Assembly: GCA_900549345.1 (NCBI GenBank)
Contig: UROC01000001.1
Coordinates: forward strand, 1-64,000
Direction: 5' to 3'
DNA: 64,000 nt
Source: an uncultured Collinsella sp.
Lineage (GTDB): Bacteria > Actinomycetota > Coriobacteriia > Coriobacteriales > Coriobacteriaceae
The notes below the pieces were generated by a model. The model saw nothing but the letters and a program-made list of their open reading frames with translations. It made no database searches and was not told where the DNA came from. Shown here in pieces: positions 45,994-53,208 of the stretch. The position numbers and the translations under genes were made by a program. Within the stretch, counting starts at the first letter, position 1. Every line of letters begins with the position of its first letter.

Positions 45994-47036
45994 GAGCTCA
46001 CGCCCTCCTGAGCGCTAATTCTAAGTTGGATGTAATCGACCTTATTGCCGATCTGCTCGTCCGCGTTGTTGTACAGCGCCGAACAGATGGCAGCATCGTT
46101 AGAGGACATGCTGGCCGAAACCTCGGGAGCGTTGGCGGCTTCCTTGTCACCTGCCGCGCCGAAGAAATAGTTCGTTTTATTCTTGTTCATATCCGCTTGC
46201 AGGGAGCCGTAGTTGTCGTCCGCCGCTGTGAATAGATTCTTGTAGTAATTGGTGTTGCCCGTAAGGACAAAGTTTTGGAAGTACTCCGGCCATACCCAGT
46301 ACAGGGTCACCTCTACTGGCTCTGTGGTCTCGTTCGACCCCTTCTCGCAAAATGCGCTCTTGGGAATCTCGATCTTGCTATCGACTGCGCGCCCCGAGTA
46401 GTACCCGTTCTCGTTGCAGCTCGTAAAGAACAGCAAATGGCCCTTAACCAAGCCAAGGAGCGTTTGCGCATCAGGCGTCAGCGTGTTTCCGTCCTCAACA
46501 ACTCCAACGCCCGTGACTTTGAGCACGCGCGACAAGTTAATCGTGACCCCGTTCAGGTCACTCACCTGCGGCGTCACCGTAAATGTAATCTTGCCGCGAG
46601 CGCCCGGATACAGAGAACCAGCGGACTCGTTGTTGAGGTTGGAGCCCAGCGTTACCGTCATGGCGTCGGTCGTATCGAACCCCTGGATGTTTTGCTTTTC
46701 GGCGTCCGTCCGCTCGGAACGCTCATAATAGCCCACACGAGGGGCGTCATCGATTGCAGCGGCAATCGTGTATCGTTCGGCCTTCGCCGCGATCGTGCTC
46801 CCCGTGGCACTCACTCGGTTATTCGCGGCAAACCAGGCCAGGCATGCAAAGATGGCAACGATGGCGACCAGCACAAACAGACCGCTCACCAGGAAATCCT
46901 TCCAGAAATCCTTGAGGGTCCGCACATGCTCGTCGGCAGCCTGGCGGTACTCGGCTGCCGTCTTGTGCTGCTGGAGCTCGCTATGTCGGTCCATGCCACT
47001 CATCGTTTGCGTTTGCCCTGCTTGCGGGCGTGCCAT
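45990..47036 (-). CDS. Single-pass membrane protein with extracellular domain (surface locus, first gene)
   Basis: About 348 residues. A hydrophilic N-terminus of ~45 residues precedes one helix (VSGLFVLVAIVAIFACLAWFAA) and then NNRVSATGSTI, a TasA/SipW-substrate-like start of the mature domain. The extracellular part includes PGARGKITFTVTPQ and is beta-rich. The exact start is uncertain: candidates are 47036 and 47003, neither with a good ribosome site. Upstream codons to 47153 would overlap the predicted promoter. It opens the surface locus. Confidence 0.6.
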   Translation of the reverse strand: MARPQAGQTQTMSGMDRHSELQQHKTAAEYRQAADEHVRTLKDFWKDFLVSGLFVLVAIVAIFACLAWFAANNRVSATGSTIAAKAERYTIAAAIDDAPRVGYYERSERTDAEKQNIQGFDTTDAMTVTLGSNLNNESAGSLYPGARGKITFTVTPQVSDLNGVTINLSRVLKVTGVGVVEDGNTLTPDAQTLLGLVKGHLLFFTSCNENGYYSGRAVDSKIEIPKSAFCEKGSNETTEPVEVTLYWVWPEYFQNFVLTGNTNYYKNLFTAADDNYGSLQADMNKNKTNYFFGAAGDKEAANAPEVSASMSSNDAAICSALYNNADEQIGNKVDYIQLRISAQEGVSS

Positions 47037-47088
47037 CCTTTCGGCTTGGTCGTGCTTAATCCGTTGTTCGCAGGTAGAGAATTCAGGC

Positions 47089-47116
47089 AGAATACAACAC
47101 CGTACGATAAGGTAAA
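47089..47116 (-). promoter_or_regulatory. Candidate promoter of the surface locus
   Basis: On the minus strand TTTACC (47116-47111) and TATTCT (47094-47089) are separated by 16 bp. This would start the transcript near 47082, about 45 nt before the ATG at 47036, and matches the first position where the operon could begin. Confidence 0.4.
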
Positions 47117-47216
47117 AGAATAGCATTGACCTGCGGTTTGCTCCACAACGCAAGCCTTAATGATGTCTTAAAAGTCAAACCCTTGGTGCAAGGGGATCAG
47201 GGGCGCTCTTATTGGC

Positions 47217-47252
47217 AAAAAGGCGGGGAGCACCGATACGGCACTCCCCGCC
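47217..47252 (-). terminator. Intrinsic terminator of the flavin reductase gene
   Basis: GGCGGGGAG and CTCCCCGCC form a 9-bp stem, and TTTTTGCC follows on the minus strand. It lies 27 bp after the stop codon. Confidence 0.85.
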
Positions 47253-47278
47253 CACTCAATACGCGATAGCTTTCTTGC

Positions 47279-49309
47279 TTAGAGCTCGTTGGCCGCGTGA
47301 TATGCCGTGCGAATGGCGCTCGCGATGTCGGCGGTGCGCTCGCCCGAGCAGTCGCCCACGCAGGTCACGGGCGCCGTCACGCCGTCCAGGTCAAACGCGT
47401 TGGCCTTGGAGCCCACGGCCATCACCACGTAATCGCAGGCGATCTTCACCGGCTCCTCGGCGCCATCCTCGGTGGTGCGAACAGCCTCCACGCCCTCGTC
47501 GGTAATGGCGGTCAGGCGGGTCTTCACGTGCTGCTCCACATTGTGCTCGGCAAAGTCGCTCATAATCAGCGGCAGAATGGTCTCGGACTCGCCCGCGGCA
47601 ATCTTGTCGAGTATCTCCACGATCGCCACCTCGCAGCCGTGCTGCAGCAGGTACTCGGCAGTCTCGGTGCCCACCAGGCCACCGCCAATGACGGCGACGC
47701 GCCCGCTGAGCTCCACCTTGCCGGCCAGCACGTCCCAGCTCGAGACGACCTTCTCCGAGTCGGCGCCCGGAACGGGGATGACCACGTCGTGCGCGCCCAC
47801 GGCCACAATCGCGGCGTCGGCGGCGTTGAGGTCCTCAGCGGTAGCGGCATGGTTGAGCTCAACCTTCACGCCCAGGCCAGGCAGAATCTTCTCGTAGTAC
47901 TCGACGGAGCGCATAATCTCGTCCTTGCGCGGAGGCGCAGCAGCCAGCACAATCTGGCCGCCCAGATGATCGCTCGCCTCGTAGACAGTCACGTCGTAGC
48001 CGCGCTTGGCCGCCACGCGCGCGGCCTCCAGGCCGGCGATGCCGCCGCCCACCACGGCGATCTTCTTGTCGCCCTCGCCCGGCTTGATGGCGATGGTCGC
48101 CTCGTCACCGTTCTCGGCATTAAGCACGCACGAGATGTACTTGCGGTTTTGAATCGCGTCGACGCAGCCCTTGTTGCAGTTGAGGCACTCGCGAATGGGT
48201 TCGCCCGTCGCGGCCTTCAGCGCAATGTCGGGGTCGCACATGAGCGAGCGGCCATAGGCGATGATGTCGGCCGAGCCATCCTCCAAGATCTTCTCGCCCG
48301 CCTCGACCGAAACAACGCGGCCGACGGTTGCCACCGGCACGGAGACCAGGGCCTTAACGCGCTCGGCCACAGGCAGCGTCCAGTTGTAGGGCATGGCGCC
48401 CATGGGCGGAATGGTGTCGCCCATGTTGCCGGTGTGGTTTGCCTGCGCGACCTGGATCATATCGATACCGGCGCCCTCGAGCAGCTTGGCGAACTCGCAG
48501 GCCTCGTCGGGCAGCAAGCCGCCCTTGCCGCGCGACGTGCCGTCGGGGTTCTCCATGATCACGGGGAGCTTGTACTCCACCATCAGCTCCGGCGCGGCCT
48601 CCTTAATGGCCGCGACGACCTCCAGCGCATAACGAACGCGGTTCTCGAACGAGCCACCGTACTCGTCCGTGCGCTTGTTGAGGATCGCGGAGCACAGCGA
48701 GCCCACCAGACGGTCGCCGTGGACCTCGATGGCGTCGATGCCAGCCTGCTGCGCGCGGGCGGCCGAGGCGGCGATGGCCTCTTTGATCTGGGTGAGCTGC
48801 TCTACGCTCGCCTCATTCACAAAGTGCTGCATATCGTGGTGCAGCTTGGCGTAGGCCTGCTTGCGGATCTCGTTGGACTCGGCCATCTTGGCGGCGAAGG
48901 TCTCCTCGTCGCCGGCGGCCTTGGCCTCCTGCGCGGCCTTGGCGGCGGCCATGGAGCCCATGACCATGCGGCCGACGCCGGGCACGTCGTACTCGGGGTG
49001 GAACAGCTGCAGCGCGACCTTGGCGCCGTGCTTGTGGACGGCGTCGGCCAGGGCCTTAAACGTGGGGATCTGGGCGTCGGTTGCCAGCTTGGGCGTGGGG
49101 CTCGCGGTCATAACGGGAGCGACATCGCCGATGACGATGTAGCTCACGCCGCCACGGGCCAGGCGCTCGTAAAAAGCCAGGCTGCGCTCGCCGATGGAAC
49201 CGTCGCGCTCCTCATAGCCGGTGGTCAGCGGCGGGAACATAATGCGGTTCTTGAGCTCAAGGGGGCCAACCGTAATGGGCTGGAGCAGCTTGGATGCAGG
49301 TGCGGTCAT
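47279..49309 (-). CDS. NADH:flavin oxidoreductase / 2-enoate reductase family (OYE-like, Fe-S)
   Basis: A 676-residue three-domain enzyme. Residues 1-370 form an old-yellow-enzyme TIM barrel that binds FMN (ELKNRIMFPPLTTGYEERDG, EVHGDRLVGSLCS). A four-Cys [4Fe-4S] motif follows (CLNCNKGC...C). The C-terminal half binds FAD/NADH (VVGGGIAGLEAA and GGGLVGTETAE). This is the architecture of enoate reductases, 2,4-dienoyl-CoA reductase, BaiCD/BaiH and FldZ. In a gut anaerobe it could reduce cinnamate-type acids, bile-acid intermediates or xenobiotics; sequence alone does not say which. The hairpin array begins 140 bp upstream of its start, with nothing recognisable between. Confidence 0.88.
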   Translation of the reverse strand: MTAPASKLLQPITVGPLELKNRIMFPPLTTGYEERDGSIGERSLAFYERLARGGVSYIVIGDVAPVMTASPTPKLATDAQIPTFKALADAVHKHGAKVALQLFHPEYDVPGVGRMVMGSMAAAKAAQEAKAAGDEETFAAKMAESNEIRKQAYAKLHHDMQHFVNEASVEQLTQIKEAIAASAARAQQAGIDAIEVHGDRLVGSLCSAILNKRTDEYGGSFENRVRYALEVVAAIKEAAPELMVEYKLPVIMENPDGTSRGKGGLLPDEACEFAKLLEGAGIDMIQVAQANHTGNMGDTIPPMGAMPYNWTLPVAERVKALVSVPVATVGRVVSVEAGEKILEDGSADIIAYGRSLMCDPDIALKAATGEPIRECLNCNKGCVDAIQNRKYISCVLNAENGDEATIAIKPGEGDKKIAVVGGGIAGLEAARVAAKRGYDVTVYEASDHLGGQIVLAAAPPRKDEIMRSVEYYEKILPGLGVKVELNHAATAEDLNAADAAIVAVGAHDVVIPVPGADSEKVVSSWDVLAGKVELSGRVAVIGGGLVGTETAEYLLQHGCEVAIVEILDKIAAGESETILPLIMSDFAEHNVEQHVKTRLTAITDEGVEAVRTTEDGAEEPVKIACDYVVMAVGSKANAFDLDGVTAPVTCVGDCSGERTADIASAIRTAYHAANEL

Positions 49310-49450
49310 GGATATTCCTCTCTTGTAGGCGCGGCGGCGATGATGCCGCGTAGTTGTCTAAAGGATATGGCATGGGAGCACGGCGACGCAACGGAAATCG
49401 GCGGATAGCAGGTAGCGACAGGTGGATGGGGCGGGGCGGCCCGTCGGTTT

Positions 49451-49911
49451 GTCTCAATCTGTAACAGTAAGACCCTATTTTGCCGAGCAACTGTTACAGA
49501 TCGAGACAAACCAAAACCGTCCCGGCGAAAAATCTCAATCTGTAACAGCTACAGGCCAAAAACGACCCTAGATGTTACAGATCGAGACATTCCTCTCGAC
49601 CCATCCCTAACAATCTAGATCTGTAACATCTGGACCCACTTTTGCCCCCTACCTGTTACAGATTGAGACAAACCAATCCCGTCTGCCGAAAGATCTAGAT
49701 CTGTAACAGTTACTCGGCAAAATGGGCCCCAGATGTTACAAATCGAGACAAACGGGACCCGCCTGCAAGAAAATCTCAATCTGTAACAACAACTCGGCAA
49801 AATCCGTCCCTCGTGTTACAGATTTAGACAAACGGAGACCGTCCTGCCGAAAGATCTCAATCTGTAACACCTAGCCGCCCAAATCGGGTCCACCTGTTAC
49901 AGATCGAGATT
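49451..49911. repeat. Array of six tandem 80-bp hairpins
   Basis: Units start at 49451, 49532, 49613, 49693, 49773 and 49854. Each has a left arm ATCT(CA/AG)ATCTGTAACAG, a ~23-nt loop, and a right arm CTGTTACAGAT(C/T)GAGACAAAC, followed by ~20 bp of semi-conserved spacer. Loops of units 4-5 contain CGGCAAAAT, and those of units 1 and 3 contain its inverse ATTTTGCC or a close form. Twelve TCTGTAACA half-sites result. The loops resemble each other, so it is not a CRISPR array. It lies upstream of the flavin reductase gene and downstream of the tRNA. Confidence 0.85.
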
Positions 49912-49959
49912 ATGTTTGAGAGGCTGGAAATTGGACTGAGAAAACAGTCCCGGAATAAC

Positions 49960-49989
49960 AAAAAAGCTCGCCGGCCAGGCCGACGAGCT
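49960..49989 (-). terminator. Terminator downstream of initiator tRNA
   Basis: AGCTCGTCGGCC and GGCCGGCGAGCT form a near-perfect stem with a short loop, followed on the minus strand by TTTTTTG. It begins 10 bp after the tRNA 3' end. Confidence 0.85.
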
Positions 49990-49998
49990 GCAAGTTCT

Positions 49999-50075
49999 TG
50001 GTCGCGGGGGCAGGATTTGAACCTACGACCTCCGGGTTATGAGCCCGGCGAGCTACCAGACTGCTCCACCCCGCA
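49999..50075 (-). tRNA. Initiator tRNA-Met (CAT)
   Basis: A 77-nt tRNA with encoded CCA. The anticodon loop is CTCATAA, and the anticodon stem has the three G-C pairs diagnostic of initiators (GGG/CCC). D-arm AGCAGTCTGGTAGCT and T-arm TTCAAAT are normal. The first acceptor pair is T1-G72; the usual bacterial initiator has an unpaired C1-A72. Confidence 0.93.
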
Positions 50076-50272
50076 ATGTCTGGGCGCCTCATGTGCGCAA
50101 GAAAGAATATTACGCGGGAGTTCGGTAAGCGGCAAGGAAAATCTCGTAGAGCATAATTCCTTCATATTTAGAACTCCTCAGCCCCTATCACCGTGAACGA
50201 ATCGCAGCCGAGCGCCGCCGGCGGCGCGTATACAATGGTGCGCGTCCTTTTACGCCGACACCTGGAGTAGAC

Positions 50273-51046
50273 ATGCTGCTCGCTATCGATATGGGAAACA
50301 CGCAGACGGCCATGGGCCTGTTTGACGGAGACGAGCTGGTGCAGTCGTGGCGCATGCCCACCGACCGCTCCTATACCGCCGACGAGATCCACGTGCGCCT
50401 GATGGGCTTCTTTAAGATGTACGACCTCTCGCTCGGCGCGGTCGACGCGATCGCCTTTGCCGGCGTGGTGCCGCAGCTCTCGCGCGAGTGGCACGCCGTG
50501 GCCAACCGCATCGCGGCAGACGCCATCGTCATTGGGCAGCAGACGGCGGCCGTGACCAAGCTGCGGGCGGCGCGTCCCCAGGCCGTTGGTGCCGACCGCA
50601 TCGCCAACGCCGTCGCTGCCGAGACCTTCTACGGCGCTCCGGCGATCGTGGTGGACTTTGGCACCGCAACCAATATCGACGTTATCGACGAGGACGGCTA
50701 TTACATTGGCGGAGCGATTGCGCCGGGCATCCGCATTTCGATGGACGCGCTCGCCGCCCGAGCCGCCAAGCTCGCTAGCGTTCCGCTCGAGGCGCCCGAG
50801 CACGCCATCGGCCGCGATACCGAGGAGTGCATCAAGGTCGGCGCCGTAACGGGCGCCGCCGCCATGGCCGAGGGCCTGGTCGCGCGCATGAAGCGCGAGC
50901 TGGGGCGCGAGGACGCCACCGTTATCGCCACGGGCGGCCTCGCCAGCATCGTCGCCGATTCGACTGATGCCTTCGACATAGTCGACGGCCAGCTCACCAT
51001 CAAAGGCATCTGCGAAATCTACCGCCGCATGCAGAAGCTGGGGTAA
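50273..51046 (+). CDS. coaX: Type III pantothenate kinase
   Basis: A 257-residue cytosolic kinase for the first step of coenzyme A synthesis. CoaX motifs are present: the N-terminal phosphate loop AIDMGNTQTAMGLF, GADRIANAV, VVDFGTATNIDVID with the catalytic Asp, and GGAIAPGIRISMDAL. Length matches the family. TGGAG lies upstream of the ATG. A TACAAT box at 50231-50236 may be its -10 element. A 49-nt perfect hairpin with a following T tract ends the transcript. Confidence 0.93.
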   Translation: MLLAIDMGNTQTAMGLFDGDELVQSWRMPTDRSYTADEIHVRLMGFFKMYDLSLGAVDAIAFAGVVPQLSREWHAVANRIAADAIVIGQQTAAVTKLRAARPQAVGADRIANAVAAETFYGAPAIVVDFGTATNIDVIDEDGYYIGGAIAPGIRISMDALAARAAKLASVPLEAPEHAIGRDTEECIKVGAVTGAAAMAEGLVARMKRELGREDATVIATGGLASIVADSTDAFDIVDGQLTIKGICEIYRRMQKLG

Positions 51047-51091
51047 GGCGGGGTTTAAGTCGAGCGCGAGCGGCGAACTAGGCAACGCATC

Positions 51092-51140
51092 GGTCCTATT
51101 CCTCAAAATCGAAATTTTTTCGATTTTGAGGAATAGGACC
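51092..51140 (+). terminator. Perfect 23-bp hairpin/terminator, left border of the ATPase gene
   Basis: GGTCCTATTCCTCAAAATCG... and its exact complement (23 bp each, 3-nt loop) are followed by TTTT on the plus strand. The arm core CTATTCCTCAAAATCGAAA recurs at 52369-52387 on the other side of the DUF4143 ATPase gene. Confidence 0.75.
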
Positions 51141-51145
51141 TTTTG

Positions 51146-52342
51146 CTAAGCCTCGCCGCACAACCACCTCGCCAGGTCCACGATCTGCACCCCATCGCGA
51201 TCCGTGGCCTCGTGATGCGTGCGAGCAAGAATCATCTTGGGATACGCATCGCCAATGCTCAGCAGTGGCGAAATCTCGCGTTCAAACGTCTTATCCGAGC
51301 TAATGTCGTCGCTCACCTGGATATAGAGCTTCTCGCTCCGTTTGATTGCTACAAAGTCTATTTCCTTTTTATAGAGCACGCCGACGTATACCTCGTATCC
51401 GCGCCGCAGCAGCTCGATGGCCACCATGTTCTCGTATACGCGCCCCCAATCCATATCACGTGTACCAAGCAGTGCGTATTTGAACGCGTGGTCTGCCAGG
51501 TAATACTTCTCGCCGCTCTTAAGGCATTTTTTGCCGCGAATGTCGTACCGACGAACTTTATAGAAGGCAAACGCATCGCACAGGTACCCCATGTACGCAC
51601 CGACCGTTTTGTTCGTTATCTTTAGCCCATCTGCGTTCAAAACATCCGTAATGTTGCGTGCCGACGTTATGTTGGAGACGTTGTCCATCATGTAATCGGC
51701 AATGCGCAGCAGTGCCGATTCGTTTCTCACGTTATGCCGCTGCACGATATCCCTCACGATGAGCGTTTTGAAGACATTGGAGAGATATTGGTAGCGCTGC
51801 TCCTGCAGTGGATAAGGGTAAGAGCCGGACATACCGCCGGTTCTCGCGTACCCATCGAAGTCGCGATCGACCTCGCCCTCGTCACTATAGAAGCGATACT
51901 CCTCAAACGAGAATGGGAAAACCTCGATCTCGAACGTACGCCCCGTAAAGAGCGTCGACAGATCGCTCGACAGCAAAAAGGCGTTCGATCCGGTGATGAA
52001 GATGTCGTACTGCTCGGATGCATGGAGGCTGTTGATCGCGCGTTCAAAGCCGTCGCACATCTGAACCTCGTCGATAAGCAGGAAGTTTTGCTTGTCGGAC
52101 ACTCGATGCTCTTTCACATAGGCGAGCAGGGCATGATATTCGAGCAGGCCCTCGAACTCGTCGAGGTTGTAATTGATATGGATGACATTCGAATTGGACA
52201 GATTTGCCTCCACGTAATCGCGGAGGGCCTCGAGCAATTTTGACTTACCGCTACGGCGAATGCCCGTTATGACCTTGATGTCCGGTACGCCAATAAGGCT
52301 CGTCAACGTGTCCATATATGACGTTCTATTGATGAGTTTCAT
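51146..52342 (-). CDS. AAA+ ATPase with DUF4143 domain
   Basis: A 398-residue protein of the widespread ATPase/DUF4143 family. It has Walker A (GIRRSGKSKLL), Walker B (FLLIDEVQM), a sensor-like FITGSNAFLL, and a C-terminal DUF4143 domain with a restriction-endonuclease-like core (YKKEIDFVAIKRSEKLYIQVS). These genes are sporadic, often multicopy, and of unknown function; some are suspected mobile or defence-related. Base composition is more AT-rich than its neighbours. Two related hairpins bracket the gene. The ribosome site is GGGAGG upstream of the ATG. Confidence 0.88.
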   Translation of the reverse strand: MKLINRTSYMDTLTSLIGVPDIKVITGIRRSGKSKLLEALRDYVEANLSNSNVIHINYNLDEFEGLLEYHALLAYVKEHRVSDKQNFLLIDEVQMCDGFERAINSLHASEQYDIFITGSNAFLLSSDLSTLFTGRTFEIEVFPFSFEEYRFYSDEGEVDRDFDGYARTGGMSGSYPYPLQEQRYQYLSNVFKTLIVRDIVQRHNVRNESALLRIADYMMDNVSNITSARNITDVLNADGLKITNKTVGAYMGYLCDAFAFYKVRRYDIRGKKCLKSGEKYYLADHAFKYALLGTRDMDWGRVYENMVAIELLRRGYEVYVGVLYKKEIDFVAIKRSEKLYIQVSDDISSDKTFEREISPLLSIGDAYPKMILARTHHEATDRDGVQIVDLARWLCGEA

Positions 52343-52368
52343 TGGTGCCTCCCTGCGGTCTTCTATCG

Positions 52369-52409
52369 CTATTCCTCAAAATCGAAAGATTTTCAGTTTT
52401 GAGGAATAG
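52369..52409. repeat. Related hairpin at the right border of the ATPase gene
   Basis: CTATTCCTCAAAA (52369-52381) pairs with TTTTGAGGAATAG (52397-52409). The left arm plus loop repeats CTATTCCTCAAAATCGAAA of the hairpin at 51092-51140, so the ATPase gene sits between two copies. Confidence 0.65.
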
Positions 52410-52506
52410 AATCGCGATGCCACCCTGTAGTCGCGTAAAGACCCTCCCCGTCACAGCCGAGGAGGGTCTTGTTGCCATCGTTATCTTTGAGTGCGGGCGC
52501 CTCGCG

Positions 52507-53208
52507 CTACAGACCGCGAATGCGCACGGCCTCGGGCGGAAACTCTTGCTCGCTGGCGTCGGTCTTAATGGTCGCGCGGCCCCAGATGTCCAGGCCCGCA
52601 AACACGCCGACCGCGAGCGGCAGGCCGTTGGGCGACACCGCCGCGACCTGACGACCCAGCAGCGGCACCATATCGAAGTACTCACCCAGCACCGGGGCCA
52701 GCGGGCCGCCAGCGCCCTGCGGCGTGTTGGCGGCAACCGCCCAGGCGTCCACGCGAGCGAGCACCGCCGCGGCCAGTGCCTCGACCAGTACCTCATCGCC
52801 CATATCCACGCCGAGCTCGCCCAGCGCCGCACGCTCAACATCCACCGTCACCGCGGCAAACATGCCCGCGGCACCGGCACCGCCGTTGACGGCGACGCGC
52901 GCGAGCGACGTCTCAAACGCAGGCGCGCCGCACACGATGTCACTCGGCCACTGGATGCCCACTTTGCCGGCAAGCCCCAGGCCCGGCGTTGCGGCCGTGC
53001 CCGCGAGCGCGTCCATCATGCCCATTGCAGCTACAAATGGCAGGCCGTGGAAGGCGTGCATGTTCACATCGGGGCGCACGACCAGCGAAAACGTCAGCGA
53101 TGCATCGCCCGCGCTCCACGCGCACCAGCCCGCGGACGCACCCTCGCGGCCCGCGTCACGCGCCGCGTCGAGCTCGGTACCGGCGGCTACAGCGTTCATC
53201 TCGATCAT
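52507..53208 (-). CDS. Degenerate biotin-protein-ligase-like (BPL/LplA fold) protein
   Basis: A 233-residue protein. The BirA catalytic-fold landmarks are visible: SLTFSLVVRP, FVAAMGMMDAL, QWPSDIVCG (normally KWPND) and a C-terminal GLDIWGRATI strand. However, the N-terminal biotinyl-AMP loop (GRGRRGRxW) reads AGREGASAGWCAW, the catalytic Lys of KWPND is Gln, and the usual N-terminal STN segment is missing. It may be inactive or act on another acyl group. Its ATG directly follows the FolPK stop codon, so it is co-translated with folate biosynthesis. Confidence 0.55.
   Translation of the reverse strand: MIEMNAVAAGTELDAARDAGREGASAGWCAWSAGDASLTFSLVVRPDVNMHAFHGLPFVAAMGMMDALAGTAATPGLGLAGKVGIQWPSDIVCGAPAFETSLARVAVNGGAGAAGMFAAVTVDVERAALGELGVDMGDEVLVEALAAAVLARVDAWAVAANTPQGAGGPLAPVLGEYFDMVPLLGRQVAAVSPNGLPLAVGVFAGLDIWGRATIKTDASEQEFPPEAVRIRGL

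Noticed and set aside
44159..47036. Sortase-assembled pilus operon
   Set aside because: The membrane-anchored beta proteins suggest pili, but there is no LPxTG motif, pilin motif or sortase gene in the region.
49451..49911. CRISPR array
   Set aside because: The regular 80-bp period looks CRISPR-like, but the repeats are hairpin arms with similar loops and similar spacers, units occur in both orientations, and no cas gene is near.
50168..51106. Minus-strand frame covering coaX
   Set aside because: The 312-codon frame is a low-complexity shadow of a clear CoaX protein and has no recognisable motif.
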